Positions 31,090 through 38,699 of a stretch of DNA of 51,702 nt are shown here, one piece after another. Under the pieces are notes generated by a model. It saw only the letters and a list, made by a program, of their open reading frames with translations. It was not told the origin of the DNA and did no database searches. A program made the position numbers and the translations under genes. The first letter of the stretch is position 1, and the number at the start of each line of letters is the position of its first letter. This DNA is from Humidesulfovibrio sp. (lineage in GTDB: Bacteria; Desulfobacterota; Desulfovibrionia; Desulfovibrionales; Desulfovibrionaceae): the NCBI RefSeq assembly GCF_031082295.1, contig NZ_JAVHLD010000020.1, positions 1 through 51,702 of the forward strand. The letters run 5' to 3'.

Positions 31090-34000
31090 TCCGCTCCTGG
31101 TGCTGCTGTTTCTGGCCTGCTACATAAGCGGCCTGTTCCTGCTGGCCAGGTGGGCCGAGCGCCGCTCCGAAGCGGGCCGCCCGGTGACGGACAACCCTTG
31201 GGTCTACGCGCTGTCGCTGGCCACCTACTGCACCAGCTGGACCTTCTACGGGTCCGTGGGCAAGGCCGTGGGCTCGGGCCTGATCTTCCTGACCATCTAC
31301 ATCGGGCCGACCCTGTGCGCGGCCCTGTGGTGGAGCATCCTGCGCAAGCTCGTGCGCATCAAGTCGAGCTTCCACATCACCAGCATCGCCGACCTTTTGG
31401 CCGCGCGCTACGGCAAGAGCCACCGCATCGCGGCCCTGGCCACCACCGTGGCCTTCCTGGGCAGCGTGCCCTACGTGGCCCTGCAGCTCAAGAGCGTCAT
31501 CTCCACCTTTTCACTGGTGGCGGGTGGGCAGTCGGTCATCCTGGACTTCGTCGGGCCGCTGGTGGTGGGGCTCATGATCGCCTACACCATCTTGCTCGGC
31601 GTGCGCCGCATCGACCCAACCGACCGCCACCCCGGCATGATCGCAACCATCACCGCCGAGGCCGTCATCAAGCTGGTGGCCCTGGTGAGCGTGGGGCTGT
31701 TCGCGGTGTATGGCCTGCACGGGGGCCTGGGCGACCTTCTGTCCAGCCTGCCGCCGGACCGCCTTTCCGCCATCCTGTCCCTGGGGGGGGCGGGCTACAC
31801 GGGCGGCTCGTCCTACGTGCTTTGGGCCAGCTATCTGCTGCTGGCCATGTCCGCCATCATCTTCCTGCCGCACCAGTTCCACTTGGCCGTGGTGGAAAAC
31901 GCAAGCGAGAAGCACATCCGCACGGCGTCCTGGGTGTTCCCGCTGTACCTGCTGGTCATCAACGCCTTCGTGGTGCCCATCGCGGCGGCTGGCATCGCGG
32001 CCGGGCTTGATCCTTCGCGGGGCGACATCTACGTTCTGGGGCTGCCCGCCCTGCACGGCAGGGCCGGCCTTGCGCTGCTGGTGTTTCTGGGCGGCTTTTC
32101 CGCGGCCATGTGCATGGTCATGGTCTCGTCCATGACCAACGCCGTGATGCTGACCAACCATGTGCTGCTGCCCGTCATCGAGCGGGTGTCGGCCCTGCAC
32201 TTCCTGAAGCGCCGCCTGCTGCAATGCCGCTGGGCCTGCGTGGCCTTCCTGATTCTGGTCTCCTACTGGTTCGAGAGCGTGGTGGGCGAGTCCTACATCC
32301 TGGTGAACATCGGCATCATCGCCTTCGGCGCGGTGCTGCAGTTCGCCCCGGCCATCCTGGGCGGCATCTTCTGGCGCGGCGGCACCAGGGCCGGCGCCTT
32401 GGCGGGCTTAAGCGCCGGGTTTCTGCTCTGGATGCACACCATGCTGCTGCCGGCGCTCTCCAAGAGCGGAAACATCTGGGGCGGGCCGGTGCAAAACGGC
32501 CTGTTCGGGCTGCCCCTTCTGCGCTCCGAGGCCCTGTTCGGCCTGACCAGCCTGAACCCGGTGACGCACTCCGTGTTCTGGACCCTGACCTTCAACCTGG
32601 GCCTGTACGTCCTCGTCTCCCTGCTGACCGCCCCCTCGCGCGAGGAACTGGCCGTGCTGGGCGAATTCACGGGCGAGACCTCCCGCCGCGAGCGCGAAAG
32701 CGGGCCGCAGGTGGAGTCGGACATCGACCTGGCGGAGAAGTGCAGGCTCATGGAGCGCACGCTCATGGAATACATGCGCAAGGCGGAGGTGCAGGAGATC
32801 ATCCTCGGGAGCATGCGCACCCTTGACCTCTTCGGCCGCACCAGCATCTCCGTGACCATGCTGGCCGCGCTCTACGCCGAGGTGGAGAAGGCCTTCTCCG
32901 GCGTGGTGGGCGCCGCCGCCGCGCACAAGGCCCTGGGCAAGGCCGGGGTCTTCACCCCGGAGGAGACCAGGATCCTGAGCGACGTCTACGGCAGCATGCT
33001 GGCCGAGATGCGCATCACCCCGGACGAGATGGTGCGCCGCATCGACTACCACATCGAGCGCGAGCGCCTGCTGACCCGCCACGCCGACGAGCTCAAGGAG
33101 ACCATCCGCCAGCGCGAGCTTGAGATCGTGGAGCGCAGGCGCGTGGAAGAGGCCCTGCGCAAGGCCGAGGAAAACTACCGCGGCATCTTCCTGAACGCGC
33201 CGGAGGGCATCTTCCAGACCACGCCGGAGGGCCGCTTCGCCGTGGCCAACCCGGCCCTGGCCCGCATCCTTGGCTACGGCTCGCCAGAGGAGCTCATGGC
33301 CCAGGTCACGGACGTGGGCAAGCAGATCTACGCCTACCCCCTGGGCCGCGCCAGGCTGTTGCGCATGCTCTCCGAGAACGGCTCCGTGGACGGCATGGAG
33401 ATGGCCATGCGCAAGCGGGACGGCACCCTCATCTGGTGTTCCATCATCGCCCGGGCCGTGCGCGACGCCGACGGCAACCTCGTGCGCATCGACGGCATGC
33501 TCTCCGACGTGACAGAGCGCAAGAAGGCCGTGGAGGAGCTGCGCGAGAGCTCCGCGCGCATCAGCGCCCTGTTCAACGCCACCTCCGACTCCGCCATCCT
33601 CATGGACGTGGAGGGGCGCATCCTGGCCATCAACGAGCACGGGGCCATGCGGCGCGGGCTCTCCCCGGAGGAGATGACCGGCCACTACATCTACGACCAC
33701 CTGCCGCCCAACGCGGCCGAGACCCGCCGCCTGCAAACCCGCGAGGCCGTGCGCACCAAAAGCCCGCGCAGCTTCGAGGAGGAGCGCGACGGCTTCTACT
33801 ACTCCGTCACCATCTACCCCATCCTGGACTCAGATGGCACCCCCCGGCAGCTGGCCAGCTTCTCGCGCGACATCACCGCGCGCAAGCAGTCCGAGGAGCT
33901 GATCCAGCGCCTGAACGAGAGCCTGGAACAGCGCGTGCTCGAGCGCACCCAACAGCTGGAGGAGGCCAACCAGGAGCTCAAGGAGACCCTGGAGCAGCTG

Positions 34001-34774
34001 AACCGCACGCACAGGCAGCTGGTGGAGTCGGAGAAGATGGCGTCACTTGGCGGGCTGGTGGCGGGCGTGGCGCACGAGATCAACACCCCGGTGGGCATCG
34101 GCGTCACCGCGGCTTCGCACCTGGAGGACAAGACCAAGGCCATGCTGGAGGCGTACCATGGCGGCGAGCTCAAGCGCTCCAAGCTGGAGGAGTTTCTCGG
34201 CATGTGCGACGAGTCCACGCGCATGATCCTCTCCAACCTGCGCCGCGCGTCGGACCTGATCCGCAGCTTCAAGCAGGTGGCCGTGGACCGCTCCACCGAG
34301 GAGCGCCGCTCCTTCAACCTGTGCGAGTACCTGGACGAGGTGCTGCTCTCGCTCAAGCCCCACCTGAAGAAGACCGCCGTGAAGGTGGAGCTTTCCTGCG
34401 ACGAGAAGCTTGTCATCGATTCCTACCCCGGCGCCTTCTCGCAGATCCTGACGAATCTTGTGATGAACGCCCTCACGCACGCCTATGATCCAGGACAGGC
34501 CGGGATAATACGAATTAACATCGGCCACAACGAAGGGCGCATGCTCATCGTGTTCAGCGACGACGGCAAAGGCATCGCGCCGGAACATCTGGACAAGATT
34601 TTCGAGCCATTCTACACTACCAAGCGAGGACGTGGTGGCACGGGACTTGGCCTGCACATCCTCTACAACATCGTGACGCAAAAACTGCAGGGCACGGTGC
34701 GTTGCGAGAGCAACCCCGGACAGGGGACCACCTTCACCCTGGACATCCCGCTTGAAGGATCGAGGGCCCAATGA
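31082..34774 (+). CDS. Sodium:solute symporter-histidine kinase hybrid (CbrA-like)
   Basis: 1230 residues. The first 500 or so form a sodium:solute symporter domain of about 13 helices (SLATYCTSWTFYGSVGKAVG, HITSIADLLAARYGKS, FLPHQFHLAVVENASE). A helical connector (about 530-690) is followed by two PAS domains (about 693-810 and 820-940), a coiled coil, and a HisKA domain with LVAGVAHEINTPVG (H998) plus an ATPase domain with DDGKGIAPEHLDKIFEPFYT and GGTGLGL. It probably senses uptake or presence of a nutrient and phosphorylates the coupled downstream regulator. The ligand is unknown; CbrA of pseudomonads binds histidine. ATG overlaps the preceding small gene; the stop overlaps the next start. 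Confidence 0.93.
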   Translation: MFSPLLVLLFLACYISGLFLLARWAERRSEAGRPVTDNPWVYALSLATYCTSWTFYGSVGKAVGSGLIFLTIYIGPTLCAALWWSILRKLVRIKSSFHITSIADLLAARYGKSHRIAALATTVAFLGSVPYVALQLKSVISTFSLVAGGQSVILDFVGPLVVGLMIAYTILLGVRRIDPTDRHPGMIATITAEAVIKLVALVSVGLFAVYGLHGGLGDLLSSLPPDRLSAILSLGGAGYTGGSSYVLWASYLLLAMSAIIFLPHQFHLAVVENASEKHIRTASWVFPLYLLVINAFVVPIAAAGIAAGLDPSRGDIYVLGLPALHGRAGLALLVFLGGFSAAMCMVMVSSMTNAVMLTNHVLLPVIERVSALHFLKRRLLQCRWACVAFLILVSYWFESVVGESYILVNIGIIAFGAVLQFAPAILGGIFWRGGTRAGALAGLSAGFLLWMHTMLLPALSKSGNIWGGPVQNGLFGLPLLRSEALFGLTSLNPVTHSVFWTLTFNLGLYVLVSLLTAPSREELAVLGEFTGETSRRERESGPQVESDIDLAEKCRLMERTLMEYMRKAEVQEIILGSMRTLDLFGRTSISVTMLAALYAEVEKAFSGVVGAAAAHKALGKAGVFTPEETRILSDVYGSMLAEMRITPDEMVRRIDYHIERERLLTRHADELKETIRQRELEIVERRRVEEALRKAEENYRGIFLNAPEGIFQTTPEGRFAVANPALARILGYGSPEELMAQVTDVGKQIYAYPLGRARLLRMLSENGSVDGMEMAMRKRDGTLIWCSIIARAVRDADGNLVRIDGMLSDVTERKKAVEELRESSARISALFNATSDSAILMDVEGRILAINEHGAMRRGLSPEEMTGHYIYDHLPPNAAETRRLQTREAVRTKSPRSFEEERDGFYYSVTIYPILDSDGTPRQLASFSRDITARKQSEELIQRLNESLEQRVLERTQQLEEANQELKETLEQLNRTHRQLVESEKMASLGGLVAGVAHEINTPVGIGVTAASHLEDKTKAMLEAYHGGELKRSKLEEFLGMCDESTRMILSNLRRASDLIRSFKQVAVDRSTEERRSFNLCEYLDEVLLSLKPHLKKTAVKVELSCDEKLVIDSYPGAFSQILTNLVMNALTHAYDPGQAGIIRINIGHNEGRMLIVFSDDGKGIAPEHLDKIFEPFYTTKRGRGGTGLGLHILYNIVTQKLQGTVRCESNPGQGTTFTLDIPLEGSRAQ

Positions 34775-36339
34775 GCATACACGCGGACGACGAACTCTTG
34801 TTCAAGGACGAGGCGCCACAGCAGAAGGCGCCTGTGGAAGGCTGTTCCCTGACCATGAACGGGGCCTGGAAGGTTCTCGTGGTGGACGACGAGGCCGAGG
34901 TGCACGACGTGACCCGGCTGGTGCTCTCCGGCTTCCACTACAAGGGCCGACCGCTGCAGTTTTTCTCCGCCTACACCGGGCAGGAGGCGCGCGAGATCCT
35001 GACCGCCAACCCCGACATCGCCGTGATCCTGCTCGACGTGGTCATGGAGGAGAACGACACGGGCTTGCGGCTGGTGCAGTACATCCGCGAGGAGATGCAG
35101 AACCACTTCGTGCGCATCATCCTGCGCACCGGCCAGCCGGGCCAGGCCCCGGAAGAGCGCGTCATCGTCGAATACGACATCAACGACTACAAGGAAAAGA
35201 CCGAGCTCACCGCCCAGAAGCTCATCACCACCATCGTCTCGGCCCTGCGCACCAGCTGCGACATCGCCACCATCGAGGCCAACCGCCGGGGGCTGGAGAA
35301 GATCATCGAGGCCTCGGAGAACATCTTCGAGCTGCAGTCGCTGGAAAAGTTCTCCACAGGCGTGCTGACCCAGATCACGTCCATCCTGGCCCTGCACAGG
35401 AACGCCGTGGTCTGCCAGGCCTCCGGCTTCGCCGCGGTGAACCACAAGGGCCAGTTCAACATCCTGGCCGCCACCGGCGACTTCCAGGAATACGTCCGCA
35501 AGAACGTCGAGGACGTGCTGCCCGCGGAGATCCACGCCCTGGTCGTGGACGCGGTGCAGAAGCGCACCAGCCTGTTCTTTAACGGCAAGCGCTACGTCGG
35601 CTACTTCTGCAGCCGCAACGGCTCGGAGTCCGTCATATACCTGGAGGGCTGCGCCCCCCTGTCCGACCTGGACCGCCAGCTGGTGGAGATCTTCTTCACC
35701 AACGTCTCCATCGCGTTCGACAACCTGCACCTGAACAAGGAAGTCGAGGACACCCAGCGCGAGATCATCCACACCCTCGGCGAGACCATTGAATGGCGCT
35801 CGCACGAGACCGGCAACCACGTGCGCCGCGTGGCCGAGTACATCTACATCCTGGCGCTGAAGTACGGCCTGCCGGAAGAAGAGGCCCGGCTGCTGCGCCT
35901 GGCCGCGCCCATGCACGACGTCGGCAAGCTCGGCATCCCGGACAGCGTGCTGAACAAGCCCGGGCTGCTGACGCCCGAGGAGCTCGTGCTCATCCAGACC
36001 CACCCGTCCATCGGCTACGAGATCCTCAAGTCCTCGCAGCGGCCCATGCTCAAGGCCGCGGCCATCATCTCGCTGCACCACCACGAGCGCTATGACGGCA
36101 CCGGCTATCCCACCGGGCTCGGCGGTGAGGGCATCCACGTCTATGGCCGCCTGGCCGCCGTGGCAGATGTCTTCGACGCGCTCATGAGCGACCGCATCTA
36201 CCGGCCCGCTTGGTCCGTGGACCAGGTGACGGAGCATTTCGGCAAGGAACGGGGCAAGCACTTCGACCCGTCCATGACCGACATCCTCTTGAACAACCTG
36301 GACGAATTCCTGACCATCCGCGCGGTTTACAAGGACTAG
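34771..36339 (+). CDS. Response regulator with DUF3369 and HD-GYP phosphodiesterase
   Basis: 522 residues. An N-terminal receiver (VLVVDDEAEVHDV, phosphoacceptor D89 in VILLDVVMEENDTG) is followed by a DUF3369 sensor-like region (about 170-320) and a complete HD-GYP domain: HETGNHVRRVAEY, the HD pair H382-D383 in HDVGKLGIPD, HHHERYDGTGYP and ADVFDALMSDR. It should hydrolyse cyclic di-GMP when phosphorylated. ATGA overlap with the transporter-kinase gene makes that kinase the likely partner. Together they link nutrient sensing to lowering c-di-GMP. Confidence 0.94.
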   Translation: MSIHADDELLFKDEAPQQKAPVEGCSLTMNGAWKVLVVDDEAEVHDVTRLVLSGFHYKGRPLQFFSAYTGQEAREILTANPDIAVILLDVVMEENDTGLRLVQYIREEMQNHFVRIILRTGQPGQAPEERVIVEYDINDYKEKTELTAQKLITTIVSALRTSCDIATIEANRRGLEKIIEASENIFELQSLEKFSTGVLTQITSILALHRNAVVCQASGFAAVNHKGQFNILAATGDFQEYVRKNVEDVLPAEIHALVVDAVQKRTSLFFNGKRYVGYFCSRNGSESVIYLEGCAPLSDLDRQLVEIFFTNVSIAFDNLHLNKEVEDTQREIIHTLGETIEWRSHETGNHVRRVAEYIYILALKYGLPEEEARLLRLAAPMHDVGKLGIPDSVLNKPGLLTPEELVLIQTHPSIGYEILKSSQRPMLKAAAIISLHHHERYDGTGYPTGLGGEGIHVYGRLAAVADVFDALMSDRIYRPAWSVDQVTEHFGKERGKHFDPSMTDILLNNLDEFLTIRAVYKD

Positions 36340-36378
36340 GCCGCAGGACGGCCTGGCGCCCGGCTGGCGGGCAAGCAA

Positions 36379-36420
36379 AAGGGGCGGCCTGCAAAGACCG
36401 CCCCTTGTTGTTGTGCGTTG
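36379..36420. terminator. Bidirectional terminator between HD-GYP gene and aor
   Basis: AAGGGGCGG (36379-36387) pairs with CCGCCCCTT (36398-36406), loop 10. Rightward it is followed by GTTGTTGTG; leftward the minus strand reads TTTTGCTTGC. It serves two convergent units. Confidence 0.8.
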
Positions 36421-36448
36421 TGGTTTGTTGCGGTTCGGCGCGAGGCGG

Positions 36449-38200
36449 CTAGGCGCCCTCCTCGCGGCCCAGCTCAAGCAGCCGCGTGGCGTAGGCCTGG
36501 CGCAGCTCCTCCATGTAGGCTGTGTCGATGGGGCCTTTCCAGGTCACCACCTCGGTGTAGCGCTTGGGGATCTTGGAGCTCATGGGGTCGCAGCCGGAAC
36601 GCAGCCGCAGCCGCCAGCGCAGCTTCTGGATGGCCTCTCCGGCCGCGGCCAGGTTGTCGGCCACGTTCTGCAGGCCCAGGCTGGCCAGCGCGGCCTTGAG
36701 GCGGTCCTCGGTGTAGACCCCGCGCGCGAACAGGCAGCCCACGACGCTGGTGAGCACGCAGCGGCTGGCCTCGTCCTTCACGAACCCCGACACGATCATT
36801 CCCGCGTCCTTTTCCTGCTTCTTCTGGTCGGCGGAGTAGGCGCTGGAGTCCAGGTGCGAGTGCCGGAAGCTTAAGCTCTCGGACACGAAGAAGGTCTCGC
36901 CCGTGGCGTAGCCGGCCATCTCCTGGCCCAGCACGCAGGCGAAGTCCTCGCCCTGGTAGCGCTTTGCGGCCACAAGCGTGCCCTGGGCCAGCAGGCGGTA
37001 GAACTCGTTGGTGGCCGCGCCCAGGTGGCGGATGGCCGCCTTGTAGCCCTCGGCCTCGCCAAAGGCCAGCGGCACCAGGGTCTCGGCCTCGGTGATGAGC
37101 CCTTTCTCCACGGCCTCCGTGGCCCAGGCCAGGGCCACGCCGCTGCTCATGCAGTCCAGGCCCTCGCGCTCCACGGCGTCCATGAGGCCCAGCACCTTGA
37201 AGCCGTCGCCGAAGCCCAGCATGGACCCCAGGGCGAAGATGGGCTCGTAGTCGTAGGCCACCTGGCGGTACAGGTAGCGGTTGTCGGCCATGAACTTCTC
37301 GCGCAGGTAGCCGATGTGGATGCAGCCCACCGGGCAGCCGGAGCAGGCGGTGTTGCGCAGGAGCATGTCCTTGGCGAACTTCTCGCCGCTGATGCCGTCG
37401 ATGCGCTCCGGATCGCTGGTGGCCTGGAGGTTGCGCCACGGCAGCGACTTGAGCCCGTCCAGCGCGGCCACGTTCCCGGCGGTGCCCAGGTCGTGGTACT
37501 TGCTCATCATGGAGGTCTCGGTGAGCTGGTCGTAGATCTCATGGAAGCACTTGGCGTAGTCCTTGCCCTCCGGCAGGGGGAACGAGGCGTCGCCCACCAG
37601 GGCGATGGCCTTCAGGTTCTTGGACCCCATGACCGAGCCGGAGCCCAGCCGCCCGAAGTGCCGGTACGTGTCCACGTTGATGCAGGCGTAGGCGCAGCCG
37701 TTCTCGCCCGCGGGGCCGATGCGCAGGATGCTGCGGTGGCCGCTGCCGGGCAGCATGTGGCGGAGCATCTTGCCCGTGGTGAACACGTCCTTGCCCCACA
37801 GGAACGGCGCGTTCTTGATCTCCATGTGCCGCGAGCCCACGGAGAGCACGCAGGGCACGTTGGCCTTGCCCACGATGACCAGGGCGTCCATGTCCGCGAA
37901 GCGCAGGGCCAGGGCGCTGCGCCCGCCCGCGTGGGACTCCGCGTACTGGCCGTGGTAGGGCGAGAGGAACCCGCACACGGTCTTGCTCATGAGCGGGAAG
38001 TAGCCCGTCAGCGGGCCGATGGCGAAGATCAGCGGCTGGTTGGGGTCGTCCCAGGGGGCTGCGGTGTCGCCGTACTTCTCGAACAGCATGGCCGCCAGGC
38101 CGGAGCCGCCGATGTATGTCTCGCGTCCCGGCAGGTCCACGATGTGCGCCTTGCGGATCGAAAGGTCCACCAGCAGGATGCGGAAGTCGTCGCGTATCAT
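36449..38200 (-). CDS. Aldehyde:ferredoxin oxidoreductase family protein
   Basis: 583 residues of the AOR family, tungsten- or molybdo-bispterin enzymes that oxidise aldehydes or related compounds with ferredoxin. Seen: YIGGSGLAAML, the pterin-binding FLSPYHGQYAESHAGGR, GENGCAYACINVD, GRLGSGSVMGSKNLKAI, and the iron-sulfur ligands C286-x2-C289-x3-C293 in TACSGCPVGC with a later Cys in LDCMSSG. The start at 38200 overlaps the stop of the ferredoxin gene (ATGA). The substrate cannot be stated; several AOR subfamilies with a dedicated polyferredoxin have other substrates than aldehydes. Confidence 0.92.
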   Translation of the reverse strand: MIRDDFRILLVDLSIRKAHIVDLPGRETYIGGSGLAAMLFEKYGDTAAPWDDPNQPLIFAIGPLTGYFPLMSKTVCGFLSPYHGQYAESHAGGRSALALRFADMDALVIVGKANVPCVLSVGSRHMEIKNAPFLWGKDVFTTGKMLRHMLPGSGHRSILRIGPAGENGCAYACINVDTYRHFGRLGSGSVMGSKNLKAIALVGDASFPLPEGKDYAKCFHEIYDQLTETSMMSKYHDLGTAGNVAALDGLKSLPWRNLQATSDPERIDGISGEKFAKDMLLRNTACSGCPVGCIHIGYLREKFMADNRYLYRQVAYDYEPIFALGSMLGFGDGFKVLGLMDAVEREGLDCMSSGVALAWATEAVEKGLITEAETLVPLAFGEAEGYKAAIRHLGAATNEFYRLLAQGTLVAAKRYQGEDFACVLGQEMAGYATGETFFVSESLSFRHSHLDSSAYSADQKKQEKDAGMIVSGFVKDEASRCVLTSVVGCLFARGVYTEDRLKAALASLGLQNVADNLAAAGEAIQKLRWRLRLRSGCDPMSSKIPKRYTEVVTWKGPIDTAYMEELRQAYATRLLELGREEGA

Positions 38201-38631
38201 TCCGCCACCTCCTGCACGAAGCCCGCCTGGCCCTTTTCGGCCAGCTCCAGGCAGTTGTGCGGGCAGAAGCTGACGCAGCGCCCGCAGTGGATGCACATGT
38301 AGGGGTTGTTCAGCTCGTCCTGCACGATGGCGTTCACCGGGCAGGCCTTGACGCACTTGCCGCAGCGGATGCAGAGCTTGCGGTCCTGCTTGACGCCGCC
38401 GTCCTCTTTTCGCGGGGTCAGCGAGCCGGTGGGGCAGGCGGCCGCGCACGGGGGCGGATCGCAGGCCAGGCAGACGCGCGCCTCGAACCCGGTGGAGATG
38501 CCGCCGGAGGAGCCGATGCGGATGCCCGCCGTGTACCAGGACAGGCGCTTGTGCACCAGCCGGGCGCACGCCAGCGAGCAGCTCTGGCAGCCGATGCAGC
38601 GCTCCATGCGCGCCGCGAAGAAGGTCTTCAT
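38197..38631 (-). CDS. Four-cluster ferredoxin subunit of the AOR
   Basis: 144 residues with cysteine groups for four 4Fe-4S clusters: CIGCQSCSLAC, CLACDPPPCAAACP, CIRCGKCVKACP and CIHCGRCVSFCP. No signal peptide, so it is cytoplasmic. The pattern is that of HycB/AOR-associated electron-transfer subunits. GGAGG lies 10 bases before the ATG. Coupled by ATGA overlap to the AOR gene, it should carry electrons from it to a membrane or soluble acceptor that is not in the window. Confidence 0.93.
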   Translation of the reverse strand: MKTFFAARMERCIGCQSCSLACARLVHKRLSWYTAGIRIGSSGGISTGFEARVCLACDPPPCAAACPTGSLTPRKEDGGVKQDRKLCIRCGKCVKACPVNAIVQDELNNPYMCIHCGRCVSFCPHNCLELAEKGQAGFVQEVAE

Positions 38632-38699
38632 CTTGGGGTTGCCTCCGAGAATAATTGCTTCAGGGTGACGGGGGCCAGGCGGCCCCGCGGGGTCGACTT

